A model generated the notes under the pieces. The model saw only the letters and a program-made list of their open reading frames with translations, was not told where the DNA came from and did no database searches. This document shows positions 33,321 to 43,138 of a DNA stretch of 64,000 nt, one piece after another; position 1 is the stretch's first letter; each line of letters opens with the position of its first letter. Made by a program: the position numbers and the translations under genes. Source of the stretch: Bog-756 sp963756515 (GTDB taxonomy: Bacteria > Actinomycetota > Acidimicrobiia > Acidimicrobiales > RAAP-2); NCBI GenBank assembly GCA_963756515.1, contig CAVWNV010000007.1, positions 434,001-498,000 on the forward strand, written 5' to 3'.

Positions 33321-33556
33321 CAGCTACCTCCGGCGTACACCGACCTGGTCTATTGCCAACTTCTCACGGCTCACCTGTGGAATGAAAGGCCAGCTTCCTG
33401 TGAGAAAGTGGTCGCAGGCTGTGGACAACTTTTCACCCTTTGAACTGGTGATTCGACGCCTTTGGCCGACAGAGGGGCAGTCAGCTGAGAGCGCTATCAT
33501 TGAGTTGGGTCGTAGCTCTCGATGCGTACCAATCCTGAAGGTCGGAGGTCGGTGGA

Positions 33557-33724
33557 GTGAGCGAACATCCGGTGATTCAACACTGCCCGCGATGTGGATC
33601 GATGGATGTCCCGACCTTGGTTGTCAGGGGATCGGATCCGTCGGGCCAAGGTGTGACGCTGAGGTGCCGCGAATGCGGAGACGAGTGGTCGGTCCAGAGG
33701 GCTGAGCAACTGCGAGCGTCATAG
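33557..33724 (+). CDS. 55-residue zinc-ribbon protein, copy 2
   Basis: GTG start with GGAGG upstream (33544-33548). CPRC at 10-13 and CREC at 37-40, Trp44 in GDEW, and the middle segment TLVVRGSDPSGQGVTLRC. Ends EQLRAS, nearly as copy 3 (RHLRAS). Exactly 55 residues, as the other three copies. Longer overlapping ORFs in other frames have no domain and are rejected. Function unknown. Confidence 0.75.
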   Translation: MSEHPVIQHCPRCGSMDVPTLVVRGSDPSGQGVTLRCRECGDEWSVQRAEQLRAS

Positions 33725-33956
33725 CGTCGACTGGAACCCGATCGACCTCCCTCCCGTCGAGGAACAGGGCATCGGGGAATCGGATCGGCGGTGCGAACCG
33801 TTCTGGCGAGGGGTAGCCGAGGATCGGGTCGGCGGCATGGGGCTACTGGCCATGTTGCAATCCGATGTCAGCCCTGTTTGCTGCAGCCACATGCGTCTCC
33901 ACGCGTGCGAGACTGGGAACGGACCGAAACCAAGCCACCCCGTCGGAGGTGAGCCG

Positions 33957-34124
33957 ATGACCGAGCACAGTGAGTTCCACATCTGCCCGCACTGTGGATT
34001 TGGTGACATACCCATCTTGATCGTGAAGAGGGCGGAGCATGCGGATGCCGGATTTGGATGGCGCTGTCACGCATGCCACGGTGACTGGACGGACGCAGAA
34101 CTCAGACACCTACGAGCGTCGTAA
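33957..34124 (+). CDS. 55-residue zinc-ribbon protein, copy 3
   Basis: ATG start after GGAGGTGAG. CPHC at 10-13, CHAC at 37-40, Trp44 in GDW, middle ILIVKRAEHADAGFGWRC, end RHLRAS. The frame stays open upstream, but this start matches the family length and has the ribosome site. Convergent with the DUF2510-mosaic gene, 13 bp away. Function unknown. Confidence 0.75.
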   Translation: MTEHSEFHICPHCGFGDIPILIVKRAEHADAGFGWRCHACHGDWTDAELRHLRAS

Positions 34125-34137
34125 TCCTTGAGGATCC

Positions 34138-35052
34138 TCAGGGGAGGGAATGCGACTCATCGAGAACACTGTCGGTCCAATCGGAACCGTCCCAGTAGCG
34201 AAGTCTCGATGGACTGGAAGGGTCGGGGTACCAGTTGGCCGGAGCGCTCTGGACGACGGGAGATGCCGTCGGAGCACGAGCAGGTGCCGGCGCGGGCGCA
34301 AGATCAGGCGCCGCACCCGAGGCCGGGGCAGGATCAACGCGGTTGAGTCCCAGTGTGTCCGTGGTTCTCGGGTCATCGGAGGAAACCCGACCGTTGTCAT
34401 CGCTCACGAACAATGTGGGAACTCCGGCCACGAGCCATCGATATCTGTGCCGCTCGAATGGGTCAGCGTGCCAGGCTCCCGCCTCGATCGGTACCGTGGA
34501 GATCGGAGAGGGCGATTGGCGCTGCTGATCGGGATTCGGGTTGGACCCACCCGGAGGTTCAGGTTGGCGCTCCAGCCACGTTGCCCCGTCCCAGTATTTG
34601 GTCTCATTGGGATTGGCAGCGTTGCGGTACCACCCAACCGGCCTCTCGTGGGGTGCGGCGGCTGCGGTCATCTCCGGCGTCCGGACTTGATGTGCATTGT
34701 CCGCGCTCTCATAGTGTGACCGTGGCGGCACGTGGGCGATCTCGACCGGGTCCTCGAAGGCCTGACCTCCGTCACTTACCCATCCGGTTGGATTTCCGAG
34801 AGGGTCGAAGTATCTGACCTGGTGTCGTCCCGACGGGTCGCGGTTCCATCCCTCGCGTACTCCCGACCCAAGTGGAAGTGAGGCAGCGGAGGAACCGTAT
34901 CCCCTGGACGTTTCGGGCGCGCTCGTGAGCGGGACCGGGTCATGAGATTCCCGCCCGGCGTCGCGGACCAGGGTTGTCGGTTGACCGCCAGAGAAATATC
35001 TCTCCTGGTGCCGTCCAGATGGGTCCGTATTCCACCCGTGCAGGTCTTCCAC
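34138..35052 (-). CDS. DUF2510-type mosaic repeat protein
   Basis: 304 residues from the GTG at 35052, which follows AAGGAGG; the ATG at 35088 is poorer. Five short aromatic modules occur near residues 7, 68, 140, 193 and 273. Two are classic DUF2510 (GWYRNAANPNETKYWDG, NWYPDPSSPSRLRYWDG). Three are a variant (GWNTDPSGRHQERYF, GWNRDPSGRHQVRYF, AWHADPFERHRYRW) in which a short turn and V(R/S)D replace YWDG. A Pro/Ala linker precedes the last module. No membrane helix, although DUF2510 is usually attached to one. DUF2510 modules are common in actinobacterial surface and membrane proteins; role unknown. Confidence 0.75.
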   Translation of the reverse strand: MEDLHGWNTDPSGRHQERYFSGGQPTTLVRDAGRESHDPVPLTSAPETSRGYGSSAASLPLGSGVREGWNRDPSGRHQVRYFDPLGNPTGWVSDGGQAFEDPVEIAHVPPRSHYESADNAHQVRTPEMTAAAAPHERPVGWYRNAANPNETKYWDGATWLERQPEPPGGSNPNPDQQRQSPSPISTVPIEAGAWHADPFERHRYRWLVAGVPTLFVSDDNGRVSSDDPRTTDTLGLNRVDPAPASGAAPDLAPAPAPARAPTASPVVQSAPANWYPDPSSPSRLRYWDGSDWTDSVLDESHSLP

Positions 35053-35275
35053 CGACTCCTCCTTCTCTTCCAGAATGAATCGCACCAAATGTAGCTGCCA
35101 CGCGATTCTCGCTCGGATTCGAGCACCCTGTTTGTGACATCCAGGTGAACCGCGGACGACGGCAGAAGTTTCTGATGTCCGTCGCAGGGCCCGGACCTGA
35201 GTGGACTTCGCGGTGTGACGGACATACCGCTCTCGGCGGTTGCGGGTCGGCAGCCGTAATCGGTACGGTCCCTGT

Positions 35276-35551
35276 GTGCCCGAACGTCCCGCCGGAGTGG
35301 CAACGGTCCACGTTGAGTACGACGATCCGCCCTGGCGTTACGATCTCCTCTTCTTCGGGTCCGCGGAGTTTGCCGTACCAGGATGGTGGCTGGGCGTCTA
35401 CGACAGCAGTGGAAGTTTGCGGCGCTCAGAGTTCCTGCCATCGAGCAGTGACCCCGTGCAGGTCTTCGCGTGGCTGAAGCCAGTTACGGGCACCAAGTCC
35501 GCCAACCAATTGGTCCGTATGGCGCAAGACGCCGTAGTTCGTTCCGCCTGA
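35276..35551 (+). CDS. Hypothetical protein
   Basis: 91 residues from a GTG at 35276, the first start before conserved-looking sequence; no ribosome site is evident. It contains DPPWRYDLLFFGSAEFAVPG and WWLGVYDSSGSLRRSEF, and ends TKSANQLVRMAQDAVVRSA. I recognise no family. It lies in the lower-G+C islet between the DUF2510 protein and zinc-ribbon copy 4. Confidence 0.5.
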   Translation: MPERPAGVATVHVEYDDPPWRYDLLFFGSAEFAVPGWWLGVYDSSGSLRRSEFLPSSSDPVQVFAWLKPVTGTKSANQLVRMAQDAVVRSA

Positions 35552-35863
35552 GTGGCGAGGAATCGGTGGATGCATCGGCGATGTGGTGTCCTCTCCCGGG
35601 GAGTCAACGCCCACTCCTGCTCGCCTGCACCTAAACCACATTGAGTTACAGCTCTGCATGGTCCTTGCCACCAAAGGTTCATCGATCGGTGACGTGGCAG
35701 TCATGCACGCACTGTTAGAACCTCAGCAGGTCGGTCGATACCTTCCGTTCGGCCGACCAGAGTGTCGTAGCTCCGTCGCTGGCCCGGATTTCAATTGACT
35801 CGGCGGTGGCGGGCGCTCCCGGGGGCCAACCCACAATGAAACGCTAATAATGAAGGACTACGG
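35552..35863. other. 312 bp without a recognised gene
   Basis: No ORF here has a domain or a ribosome site. Near the end, TAATAATG at 35845-35852 may belong to a promoter for zinc-ribbon copy 4. Confidence 0.4.
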
Positions 35864-36031
35864 ATGATCGACAATCCGACCGCTCAGACGTGCCCTCACT
35901 GTGACGTGATGCAGGAGCCGATCTTGGTGATCCGGAGTTCGAGCGTTCGGACACGGGGATGGCTACTTCGTTGCCGGTCTTGTGACTTCGAGTGGCCACA
36001 CGAGTGGGCTGAGGAATCGTCGACCACCTGA
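35864..36031 (+). CDS. 55-residue zinc-ribbon protein, copy 4
   Basis: ATG start after AAGGA. CPHC at 10-13, CRSC at 37-40, Trp44 in FEW, middle ILVIRSSSVRTRGWLLRC, end EESSTT. Again exactly 55 residues. It is 1.7 kb from copy 3, with the DUF2510 and 35276 genes in between. Function unknown. Confidence 0.75.
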   Translation: MIDNPTAQTCPHCDVMQEPILVIRSSSVRTRGWLLRCRSCDFEWPHEWAEESSTT

Positions 36032-36240
36032 ATGGGCTCACCTCGTTGATCGCCACCTGGCCACCTGTCCGCCAAACCATGTGGCACTGCGGAGCGGTGC
36101 CCGCCCTAGCGAAAAGGGACGGCCCGAGATCGTTCGGAGGGCCGATGGCCGTGTCCACGCCACAGTGTCGATGAACGGCGCATGAGCGCATCTGCGGCCG
36201 ATGTAGCCGAATCACGGTTCAGAACACGATCGGACCCGAT

Positions 36241-38016
36241 TCAGCCGTCAGGGATTGCGGTGTAGGCCTGACCCACCGGAGTGAGAACACCAGTTGCGTC
36301 CAGTAGGCCGGTGTTCTGGTAGCCATTGGGATAGGGCCGGTTGGTGAACCAGGCGAACCGCTGGAGGTAGGGAAGGGCCTCGAGCTCCGGCGCCACCTGC
36401 TGGATGAAGTTGGCGTTGACGTCCGCCGAGTCGTTGATGCACGAGAACTCGGTGAGCCACTCCGGGAGCCCGTAGGAGGCTTCCATCCCAGCCAGGTAGT
36501 TGATCAGGTTCTGGGGATTGGAGCAGTCGCCATACCAGTGCAGAGCCAGGAAGTTGACCCGAAGTCCCAGCTGGTCGGCCTGCGACATGAACGAGGCCAA
36601 CCATGCCGTCCCGGACGAGGCGCTGGTGACGGCGGGACTGCTCAACTGAAGTCCGGTGGCCTCCAGGTAGGGCCACAACTGCAGAGCCCGGGTCACGCTC
36701 ATGTTGGACTGGCTGGCGTTATCCGGCTCATTGAATGTCAAGAGGTACTGGTTGCTGTTGGCGGCCAGGCTGGTGGGCAGGGCTGAGCAGGTGGAACTGC
36801 CACTGCACCAGTCGCCCCATTCCATGGGGACGAACGGGACCCCGGTGTTGGCGCAGCTCGTCGACGATTCCCAGTCGTAGTACCACGACAGGCCGAGCGT
36901 CTGCATGTCGTTGCAGTCGGTCGGGAGGTCGACCAGCCCGGCGCCCCGCATGGGCGCGAGCGTGACCGCGGCCGAGGGGGTGGAACTGGTAGTCGAGGTG
37001 CTGGTGCTGGGGGTGGTGCTGGTGGAGGCGGAGGTGCTGGTGGAGACGGGAGAGGGTTGAAGGGGTTGAAGAGGCCGGCGCCTCGCTGATCGGGTAGCTC
37101 TCTCCATTGTTTCCGATGAGGCTGTAGCTCTGTCCACCGACGTCGGGGATGATGCCGACGATGGTGTCACCGATGCCCTGTGCGGTAGCCGATCCGTAGA
37201 AGGGGGCGTCACCGAAGTTGAACACGTCTCCGTCGGCGGCGACCAGCCAGTAACCGCTGCCGTCGGTCGTTGCCGCCATACCCACCACCGGTGCCGCCAG
37301 CGTCTCGGCTCCCGTGCTCCCGTAGAAGGTCGCGTCACCGAAGCTGAACACCCCGCCGTTCGAGGCGACCAACCAGTACCCCTGCCCGTCCGGAGTGGTT
37401 TGGAGTCCGACGATAGGCGCGGAGTTCCCTCGGCCCATACCCCCGAAGTACCCGGCGTCACCGAACCGGAAGACGGCACCGCGCGCTCCACCAACCAGTA
37501 CCCCTGCCCGTCCGGGGTGGCCTCGATGCCCACGATGGGCCTTCTCAGTGCCCGCGTGGCCATACCCCCGAAGTACCCGGCGTCGCCGAACGCGAAGACA
37601 TTTCCGTCGGATCCGGCCAACCAGTACCCGTGAGCATCGGGAGTGCTGGCTATCCCGATGATCGGCGCATCGAGCGACGTGGTGATTGATCCGTAGGACG
37701 ATGCCCCACCTGATGCGCTGACCGTGCCCGACGCCGTGGTTTGCCACTCGCCTCCGGTGGATCCGGCGGCCACCGCCGCAGTGGTGGTCGTCGAGGTCAG
37801 GGCGGTGGTGCCGGCACCATGTGATGACGGCACCACGATGAGCTGAACCAGCGCGATGACGAGGGCCACCACCAGCAGCACGGCAGCCGTTCCACGGAAC
37901 TGCCACCCGGCCCGTCCCATTCCTCGCCCCGGGCGCCGGTGCACCGCATTCGGACGGTGACGTCGGAGGTCCTGTGGCCCGGGCGGGCTGCGGTGAAGGT
38001 GTCGACACTGGCTCAT
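36241..38016 (-). pseudogene. Secreted GH128-like glycosidase with YWLV-type repeats, two compensating frameshifts
   Basis: ATG at 38016 after GGGAGG. A membrane helix (AAVLLVVALVIALVQLIVV) is followed by 4-5 repeats of about 45 residues with cores PDGQGYWLVASNGGVFSFGD and FYGS, then a Ser/Thr linker, then an Asl1/GH128-like domain: GLSWYYDWESS, FVPMEWG, LLTFNEPDNASQSNMS, NFLALHWYG, LPEWLTEFSCIN (candidate catalytic Glu in NEPD and TEF). Frame is lost near 37480-37486 (one G missing; V-E-R-G-G-A-V-F restored) and regained near 37055 (one extra C). Total length is a multiple of three. A beta-1,3-glucan target is the family guess. Confidence 0.7.
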
Positions 38017-38707
38017 GATGCCTCCCATGACGCGATCGGATGGGTGGATGTGGTGCTGAGCGGTAAGTCGTCGCTACGCATAACGCCTGGCATCGGCCTC
38101 GGGTGTTGGGACACTCGGGTCGGTCAAAGGATCCACTGCGATGTCCAACGCCGTCGCTGGGATCACCAACGGGTGGCTCCAGTCCTTACGAAGCAGGACA
38201 CTAGGCGCTCAAGGTTTTTTCTCCGCCGAACAGACGATGAACCTTTGGTTACGTGCCGCCCCCGCCAACGACCCACGCCGAATCATCAGGCATTTGAGTG
38301 CTGAACGTCGCAACCCGTGGTTCGATGGCCAGGAGGTGATTCCCGACCTTGGTCACGTCATGTGACTACTTGACCACGGAACGGCTGCATCCTCATGGGA
38401 GCGGGCGGCACCGTGACGTACAGCGGTGTTCCTGATCCCTCGGCCGGGTGCCGACCGGATCCGCACCATCTTGCATGACCGAACCCGGCGGACAGATCAC
38501 CCGACCGTCTCGGTTAGGACTCCCGAATGGCGGTCGCACTCGGAAACTCGTCGGCGTCGGCCCCCTCTACGACAACTAGCGCTCGAGAGACCTTCGCAGC
38601 GATCCACTTTGTCCCTGAGTACCCGCCGGCGGTTGCGGCGCCCCCGCATGTGACACCGAACTCGCTCTACGGGTCGATGCCGCCATCAAGGCTGCATTGG
38701 CTGACCT
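38017..38707. other. 690 bp without a recognised gene
   Basis: Only short Arg-rich or compositionally odd ORFs with no domain or ribosome site. It contains the promoter side of the GH128-like gene; otherwise I see nothing. Confidence 0.4.
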
Positions 38708-40790
38708 TCAGCCTTTGAGATCTCTGGCCAGTTTGCCCAGATCGGGGACCCCGAGCCCAGTCGCCTCGTTGTACAGCGCCCCCGGTGCACCGGTGTAGAA
38801 GAGGTTGTCGTTCGTGGTTCCGCTCTGCTGCAGCGGGGTGAACGGGGAATGAGACGACGTTGCCAGCGAGTACATCGACGGGTTCCAGAATCCGACCCGG
38901 TGGCCGAGGTAGGACTCGATCACTGCGCTCGACCCGTTGAGCTGGGGAGCGACGAAACTGGTTCCTCCCCACCCGCCCGAGAGGGTCGGTTCACCAACTG
39001 CACTGGACGAGGGATCGTAGAGAAGATAGCCGGTCAGCGGATCAGCATCAGTGGACAGATCAGGTACAGCCCGACCGGAGCCTCTCCCGTTCGTCACGGT
39101 TGGATCGGCATCAAATCTCCAGTCCGTCGGGACAGTGACCCCGGCAATATCCATGTCTCTTGTCGGCGTCAGGTACTGGACAGCCTTGTAGGACTTCGTC
39201 CCCAGTACCGTCTGTTGATAGCTCGGGCCGGGCTCGTCAGTACTGAAGCCGCCGCCACCGCCGACTACGTCCGACTCGGCCACCAGCCGCTTGGGCACGC
39301 CATCCAACTTGGCCACTGCGGGCCACAGATAGTCCCAACCCCAGGCCCGCTGGGAGGGCACGCTGATGTTGGAGGAGCCGCTGAACGCGGTCAGGGCGCC
39401 ACTCCACGGGAGCGTGGTTCCGCCGGCCGAAGTGATGAACGGGCTGTCACTGGGACTTATCACGGAGAGATTGGTGGTCCCGACATCACGGCTGGCACTG
39501 TAGGCCCCGGAGTCACCGGCGGCGGCGAAGGCGGACTGACCCTGTTCGGCCATCTCCAAGAAGGCCTCGTCGAAGGCGGCTTCATACGTCACCGGCTCCA
39601 TGCCCAGCGCCGCTCCGAGCTTGAGGGCGGTCTCGGACGTGCCCCAACTGGTCGACACACTCCCGGCCACATTCTGGCTGGCCGCCTCGAAGAAGGCGTC
39701 CGCGAAGCCATTGGCCGAGTTCGGGGTCTGGTAGACGATCACGTTGGCACCGGGGGCCACGCCTCCCGACTGTTCGACATCGAGGTCCGTCTCGTCCGAA
39801 CCGCTGAAGGAGCTCGGTGGCCCGGGGCCTCCGTCGACATTGTCGACCGTCACGGTGCGTCCGGTGGACGGGAGGTCGAGAACATTGGTCCAGAAATACT
39901 GGGGCGCACCCGGATCGAGAGCGGCCTCCGTGACGATGCCGATGGTCTGGCCGGCCCCGATCGAGCCGTTGTCGATCAAGGGCGTGAGTCCGTAATCGGC
40001 ATCGAAGTCCGTTGGCAGGTTGCAGGCGTCTGGGAGCCCGCTCAGCTGTTCGCACTCATCGGTGGTGACGTCGCCGTTCCCGGAACCGGCCAGATTGGAG
40101 TGCACCGCCTGGCTCGTGAACGGCCCGTAGTCCGTGAGGCCGAGCACCGTGAGTACTTCTCTGGCCAGGATCGTCGGAAGCTGAGGAGCCTTCTCGGTCC
40201 CGTGTACGGTCTGGGCCGGAACACCGGCGGCGCCACCCCTCCCGGGATGGGCCGGGACGTGATACTCCAGCTGGTCCACGGCCAATGCCTGATCGAACTG
40301 TCCGGCCGTGCCCGTGGCGGTTACGTCGAGGCCGTCAGCGTCCGATTGAGTCTGGATCCCGAACAGGGCCAGATAGAACCGCAACTCCAGAATGTGAGTC
40401 GGGACTCTGACCGTAGGCCTGGGCGAACTGGCTGACCGACAGGAAGCTGTGCACCCCCTGTTCGACGTCTGCCTTCAGCGCAGACAGATTGTGGGCCTTC
40501 AGGATGAATGAGACCGACTCTGGGGTGTCGGCCGGCGTGGTGCCGAACACCGTTCCGCCGGGTGGTGCGGTGCCCGACGGAACAATCGTCATCGCTTCCG
40601 AATGACTGCGATGGGTTTTGGCCGCTTCCGGTCGTCGGGCGGACCGATCGACTGCGGTGGATCCGTGGCCGGCGGCACCGGCCTCCGAGGACAGAGGTAC
40701 TGCGAGGACCAGCACACCGAGGGCTATCCCGATCGAAATCCGGAGAGAGGCCACACGGATTGAGGAAAGTACACTCCGCCGATCGCTCAT
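38708..40790 (-). pseudogene. S53 family serine-carboxyl peptidase (sedolisin/kumamolisin), one frameshift
   Basis: ATG at 40790. A signal peptide (ISIGIALGVLVLAVPLSSEA) leads to an activation domain (SFILKAHNLSALKADVEQGV, then FLSVSQFAQAYGQSP). Frame is lost near 40413; in the next frame THILELRFYLALFGI continues the prodomain and the catalytic domain follows. Catalytic residues are recognisable: Glu and Asp in GSDETDLDVEQ, oxyanion Asp in AAAGDSGAY, and Ser in GGTSFVAPQ. Total length is one base over a multiple of three. Secreted acid-tolerant endopeptidase if functional. Its neighbour is also a secreted hydrolase. Confidence 0.78.
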
Positions 40791-40864
40791 CCGGAGATGG
40801 TAGCGGTCCGGCCATCGCTCTGCCCCGGAGCCCCGACCGGTACGAATCGTCTCCGCCACCGATG

Positions 40865-42121
40865 TCAGCCTTTGGGGGAACCGGCGAATCTGTCGGACAG
40901 CCAGGAGAAGACGACCTGCTGCCACACCAGCTGGCCCAGGCCTTCACAGTGCCCACCGGCACCTTCGGCCATGGAAAAGTGGTGGAGTTCCTTCTCGCAG
41001 GTGAGGGCGTCGAACAGTTTCCGGCTCTGGCTGGCGAAGTCTCCTTCGCCCTCGGTTACGAGCGTCGGGCACGAGATGTCCTCGGCGTGTCCCTCCAACG
41101 TGTAGGAGCTGAGCAGCCGGAGCCAGCCGCCGAAGGATTCGGCCCCCATGGCAGCCATGCGCGAACCGTAGAACTCCCGATTCCGATCACCGGTGAGGAA
41201 CCCGTCCAGCTGGGAGTCCATCACGGGGTCGGCGGCCTGCACCCTCTCCCAGTCCTCCGCACTGAACATGTCGACGAAGCGCGATGTGAAGTCGTATTGA
41301 CCGGGATCAGCGACCAGGGCGCTGATCCGGTGGTCCCGGCTGACACCGCGGGGTCCCAGATACCCGCCCAGGCTCCGACCCACGAGCGCGAGCGCATCGG
41401 TCGCCACGTACGGTTGGTCCAGTGCCCAGTCCACCACGGGGGTGAGCACTGATTCGAAGTCGGGCCGCATGACGACGCCTTCCTCGATCAGCACGCCACC
41501 CTGACCTGGCCCGTCCCACGTGATGGCATTCCATCCCTGGGCCAACGCATAATGCGCCCCGTACTTGAACATCTCCTCACAGGTACCGTCGAAACCGCCA
41601 GGGATCAGCACCGTGGGGCGGGGCTGATGGTCGTCACCGGCCGGACGGAACACATAGCCCGGTAGCCGGACCGTCTCGAACGGGATGGAGATGGGCTCGG
41701 CCGCGATGTTCAGCCATGGCAACGAGCGGAGGAAGAGCTCCCGCTGTCCCCGGTAAGCCTCCTGGACACGGGTATCGGTGAGATCGTGCCGGAGGAAGAA
41801 ATACGACTGCCGGCGGTACTCCGATGCTCGCAGATAGGCCTGGCCCGCCAAGGTCGAGAGACCGTTGTCGGCGGCCCGATCAGCAGTGCCTCTCACCGTG
41901 GCAGCGGCCCGGTCCCACTCGACATACCAAGCGGCGTAGTCACCTGGGTGGACCCGTTGTGCGATCGCGATCGCTTCGCCCAGATCGGCTGCACCTACAT
42001 AGGCCCCGATGAGCGTTCTGGACAGTTGCGCATCCATGTCCGCGTCCTCGTGCAATCCCACCGGAAAGCCTCCCTCTGTCTTCTGGCGTTCGGAATCTCC
42101 CTGCCACTCGACACGGTACAT
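40865..42121 (-). CDS. Alpha/beta hydrolase of the 2,6-dihydropseudooxynicotine hydrolase / esterase type
   Basis: 418 residues from the ATG at 42121; the open frame further upstream has no family sequence. A helical N-domain (about 1-150; YAAWYVEWDRAAATVRG, AYLRASEYRRQSYFFLRHD) precedes an alpha/beta hydrolase core: PTVLIPGGFDGTCEEMF, NAITWDGPGQGGVL, the nucleophile elbow ALVGRSLGGYLGPR, CPTLVTEGEGDFAS (acid) and AGGHCEGLGQ (His). The helical cap before the core is typical of the hydrolases that cleave C-C or ester bonds in cyclic substrates. Substrate unknown. Confidence 0.85.
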   Translation of the reverse strand: MYRVEWQGDSERQKTEGGFPVGLHEDADMDAQLSRTLIGAYVGAADLGEAIAIAQRVHPGDYAAWYVEWDRAAATVRGTADRAADNGLSTLAGQAYLRASEYRRQSYFFLRHDLTDTRVQEAYRGQRELFLRSLPWLNIAAEPISIPFETVRLPGYVFRPAGDDHQPRPTVLIPGGFDGTCEEMFKYGAHYALAQGWNAITWDGPGQGGVLIEEGVVMRPDFESVLTPVVDWALDQPYVATDALALVGRSLGGYLGPRGVSRDHRISALVADPGQYDFTSRFVDMFSAEDWERVQAADPVMDSQLDGFLTGDRNREFYGSRMAAMGAESFGGWLRLLSSYTLEGHAEDISCPTLVTEGEGDFASQSRKLFDALTCEKELHHFSMAEGAGGHCEGLGQLVWQQVVFSWLSDRFAGSPKG

Positions 42122-42221
42122 CTGGACCCACAGATACTGGAACGCCGGTCGGTCCGGTACCCGACGATTCAGGCGACTGCAAGGGCCGACGGGGCCGTGG
42201 CCGCGCCCTGGCGTCTCGGCG

Positions 42222-42590
42222 TCACCTATCGAGTAGGCCGATGAGCCATCCGGGACTTGACACCCCCGCGCCCACGGCCTCGGCTCGCTGCCGCAGCGCA
42301 CGATCTGCCGACACAAGCGTCACCGGACTGTCGGCGCCGGTCGCCACCGCCATGAGTGCGTCGTCACCACTGCCCGATGCATGGATGACTGTGACACCGT
42401 CAGAGTCGCCTTCCTCGACACCGCTGCGAGCGGCACCCTCGAGGACGACGACAACGGGTTCGCCGAACCGATCCGCCTCGGCGGCAGCCCGAACCCGTTC
42501 CACGAAGGCCCGGGCCGCTCCTGGCCGATCGCGCCACCAACCGGTCGGCCGAGACCCGACCACATTGGCGGCATCGATGAGGAGCACCAT
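42222..42590 (-). CDS. NYN/PIN-like domain protein
   Basis: 122 residues from the ATG at 42590 (an ATG at 42605 is possible). VLLIDAANVVGSRPTGWWRD places the first Asp and Asn of a NYN nuclease site, VVVVLEGAARSGVEE gives the second acidic strand, and SGDDALMAVA followed by VTLVSADRALRQRAEAVGAG supplies the remaining Asp residues. YacP-like small RNases and tRNA/rRNA-cutting toxins share this fold. No antitoxin-like partner is adjacent. Confidence 0.8.
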   Translation of the reverse strand: MVLLIDAANVVGSRPTGWWRDRPGAARAFVERVRAAAEADRFGEPVVVVLEGAARSGVEEGDSDGVTVIHASGSGDDALMAVATGADSPVTLVSADRALRQRAEAVGAGVSSPGWLIGLLDR

Positions 42591-42746
42591 GTCAGTCTCG
42601 CCCATCCGCACACGGTGGGGCGCCCCGGGACCGGAGGAATCGCCGATTGGAGCCTCGGGCCTCGGGCCTCGGGTCTCGGGCCTCGGTTGCGATGGTGCCG
42701 CTCGAGGCTGGGAATACGGCGCTACCCGGCATGGTTGACCCATGAC

Positions 42747-43073
42747 ATGACGATACGAGCCAGCTGGAACGGTGCGGTGATAGCCGAGAGCGATCGCACG
42801 ATTCTCGTCGAGGGCAACCAGTACTTCCCCGCCGAGGACGTGGACATGCAGTTCTTCGATGCCAGCGAGTCGTCCACGCACTGTCCCTGGAAGGGCGACG
42901 CCAGCTACTTCAGCATCGCCGTCGATGGTGCACGCAATGCGGACGCCGCGTGGTACTACCCGCAGCCCTACGAGGCAGCCAAGGACATCAAGGGCTACGT
43001 GGCCTTCTGGAAGGGCGTCGAGGTGAGCGGGCAGAATGAGGGCACCCCGGAAATCCGGCCCTCGGCGCGCTGA
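42747..43073 (+). CDS. DUF427 family protein
   Basis: 108 residues from the ATG at 42747. ASWNGAVIAESDRTILVEGN, then YFP, the signature THCPWKGDASYFSIAVDG, AAWYYPQPYEAAKDIKGYVA and FWKGV match DUF427, a small beta-tent fold of unknown function common in actinobacteria. Stand-alone; no operon partner. Confidence 0.93.
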   Translation: MTIRASWNGAVIAESDRTILVEGNQYFPAEDVDMQFFDASESSTHCPWKGDASYFSIAVDGARNADAAWYYPQPYEAAKDIKGYVAFWKGVEVSGQNEGTPEIRPSAR

Positions 43074-43138
43074 CTGTCCGCTGTTGACGGACCCGAGGCG
43101 CACCAGCCGGTGTTGATCGGACCAGCCGATCGGTGCCG

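Noticed and set aside
33265..33705. 146-codon plus-strand ORF overlapping zinc-ribbon copy 2
   Set aside because: No domain and no ribosome site; the zinc-ribbon frame inside it has both.
38141..38653. Two plus-strand ORFs in the 38.0-38.7 kb gap
   Set aside because: Arg-rich or patternless translation, no ribosome site, no recognisable family.
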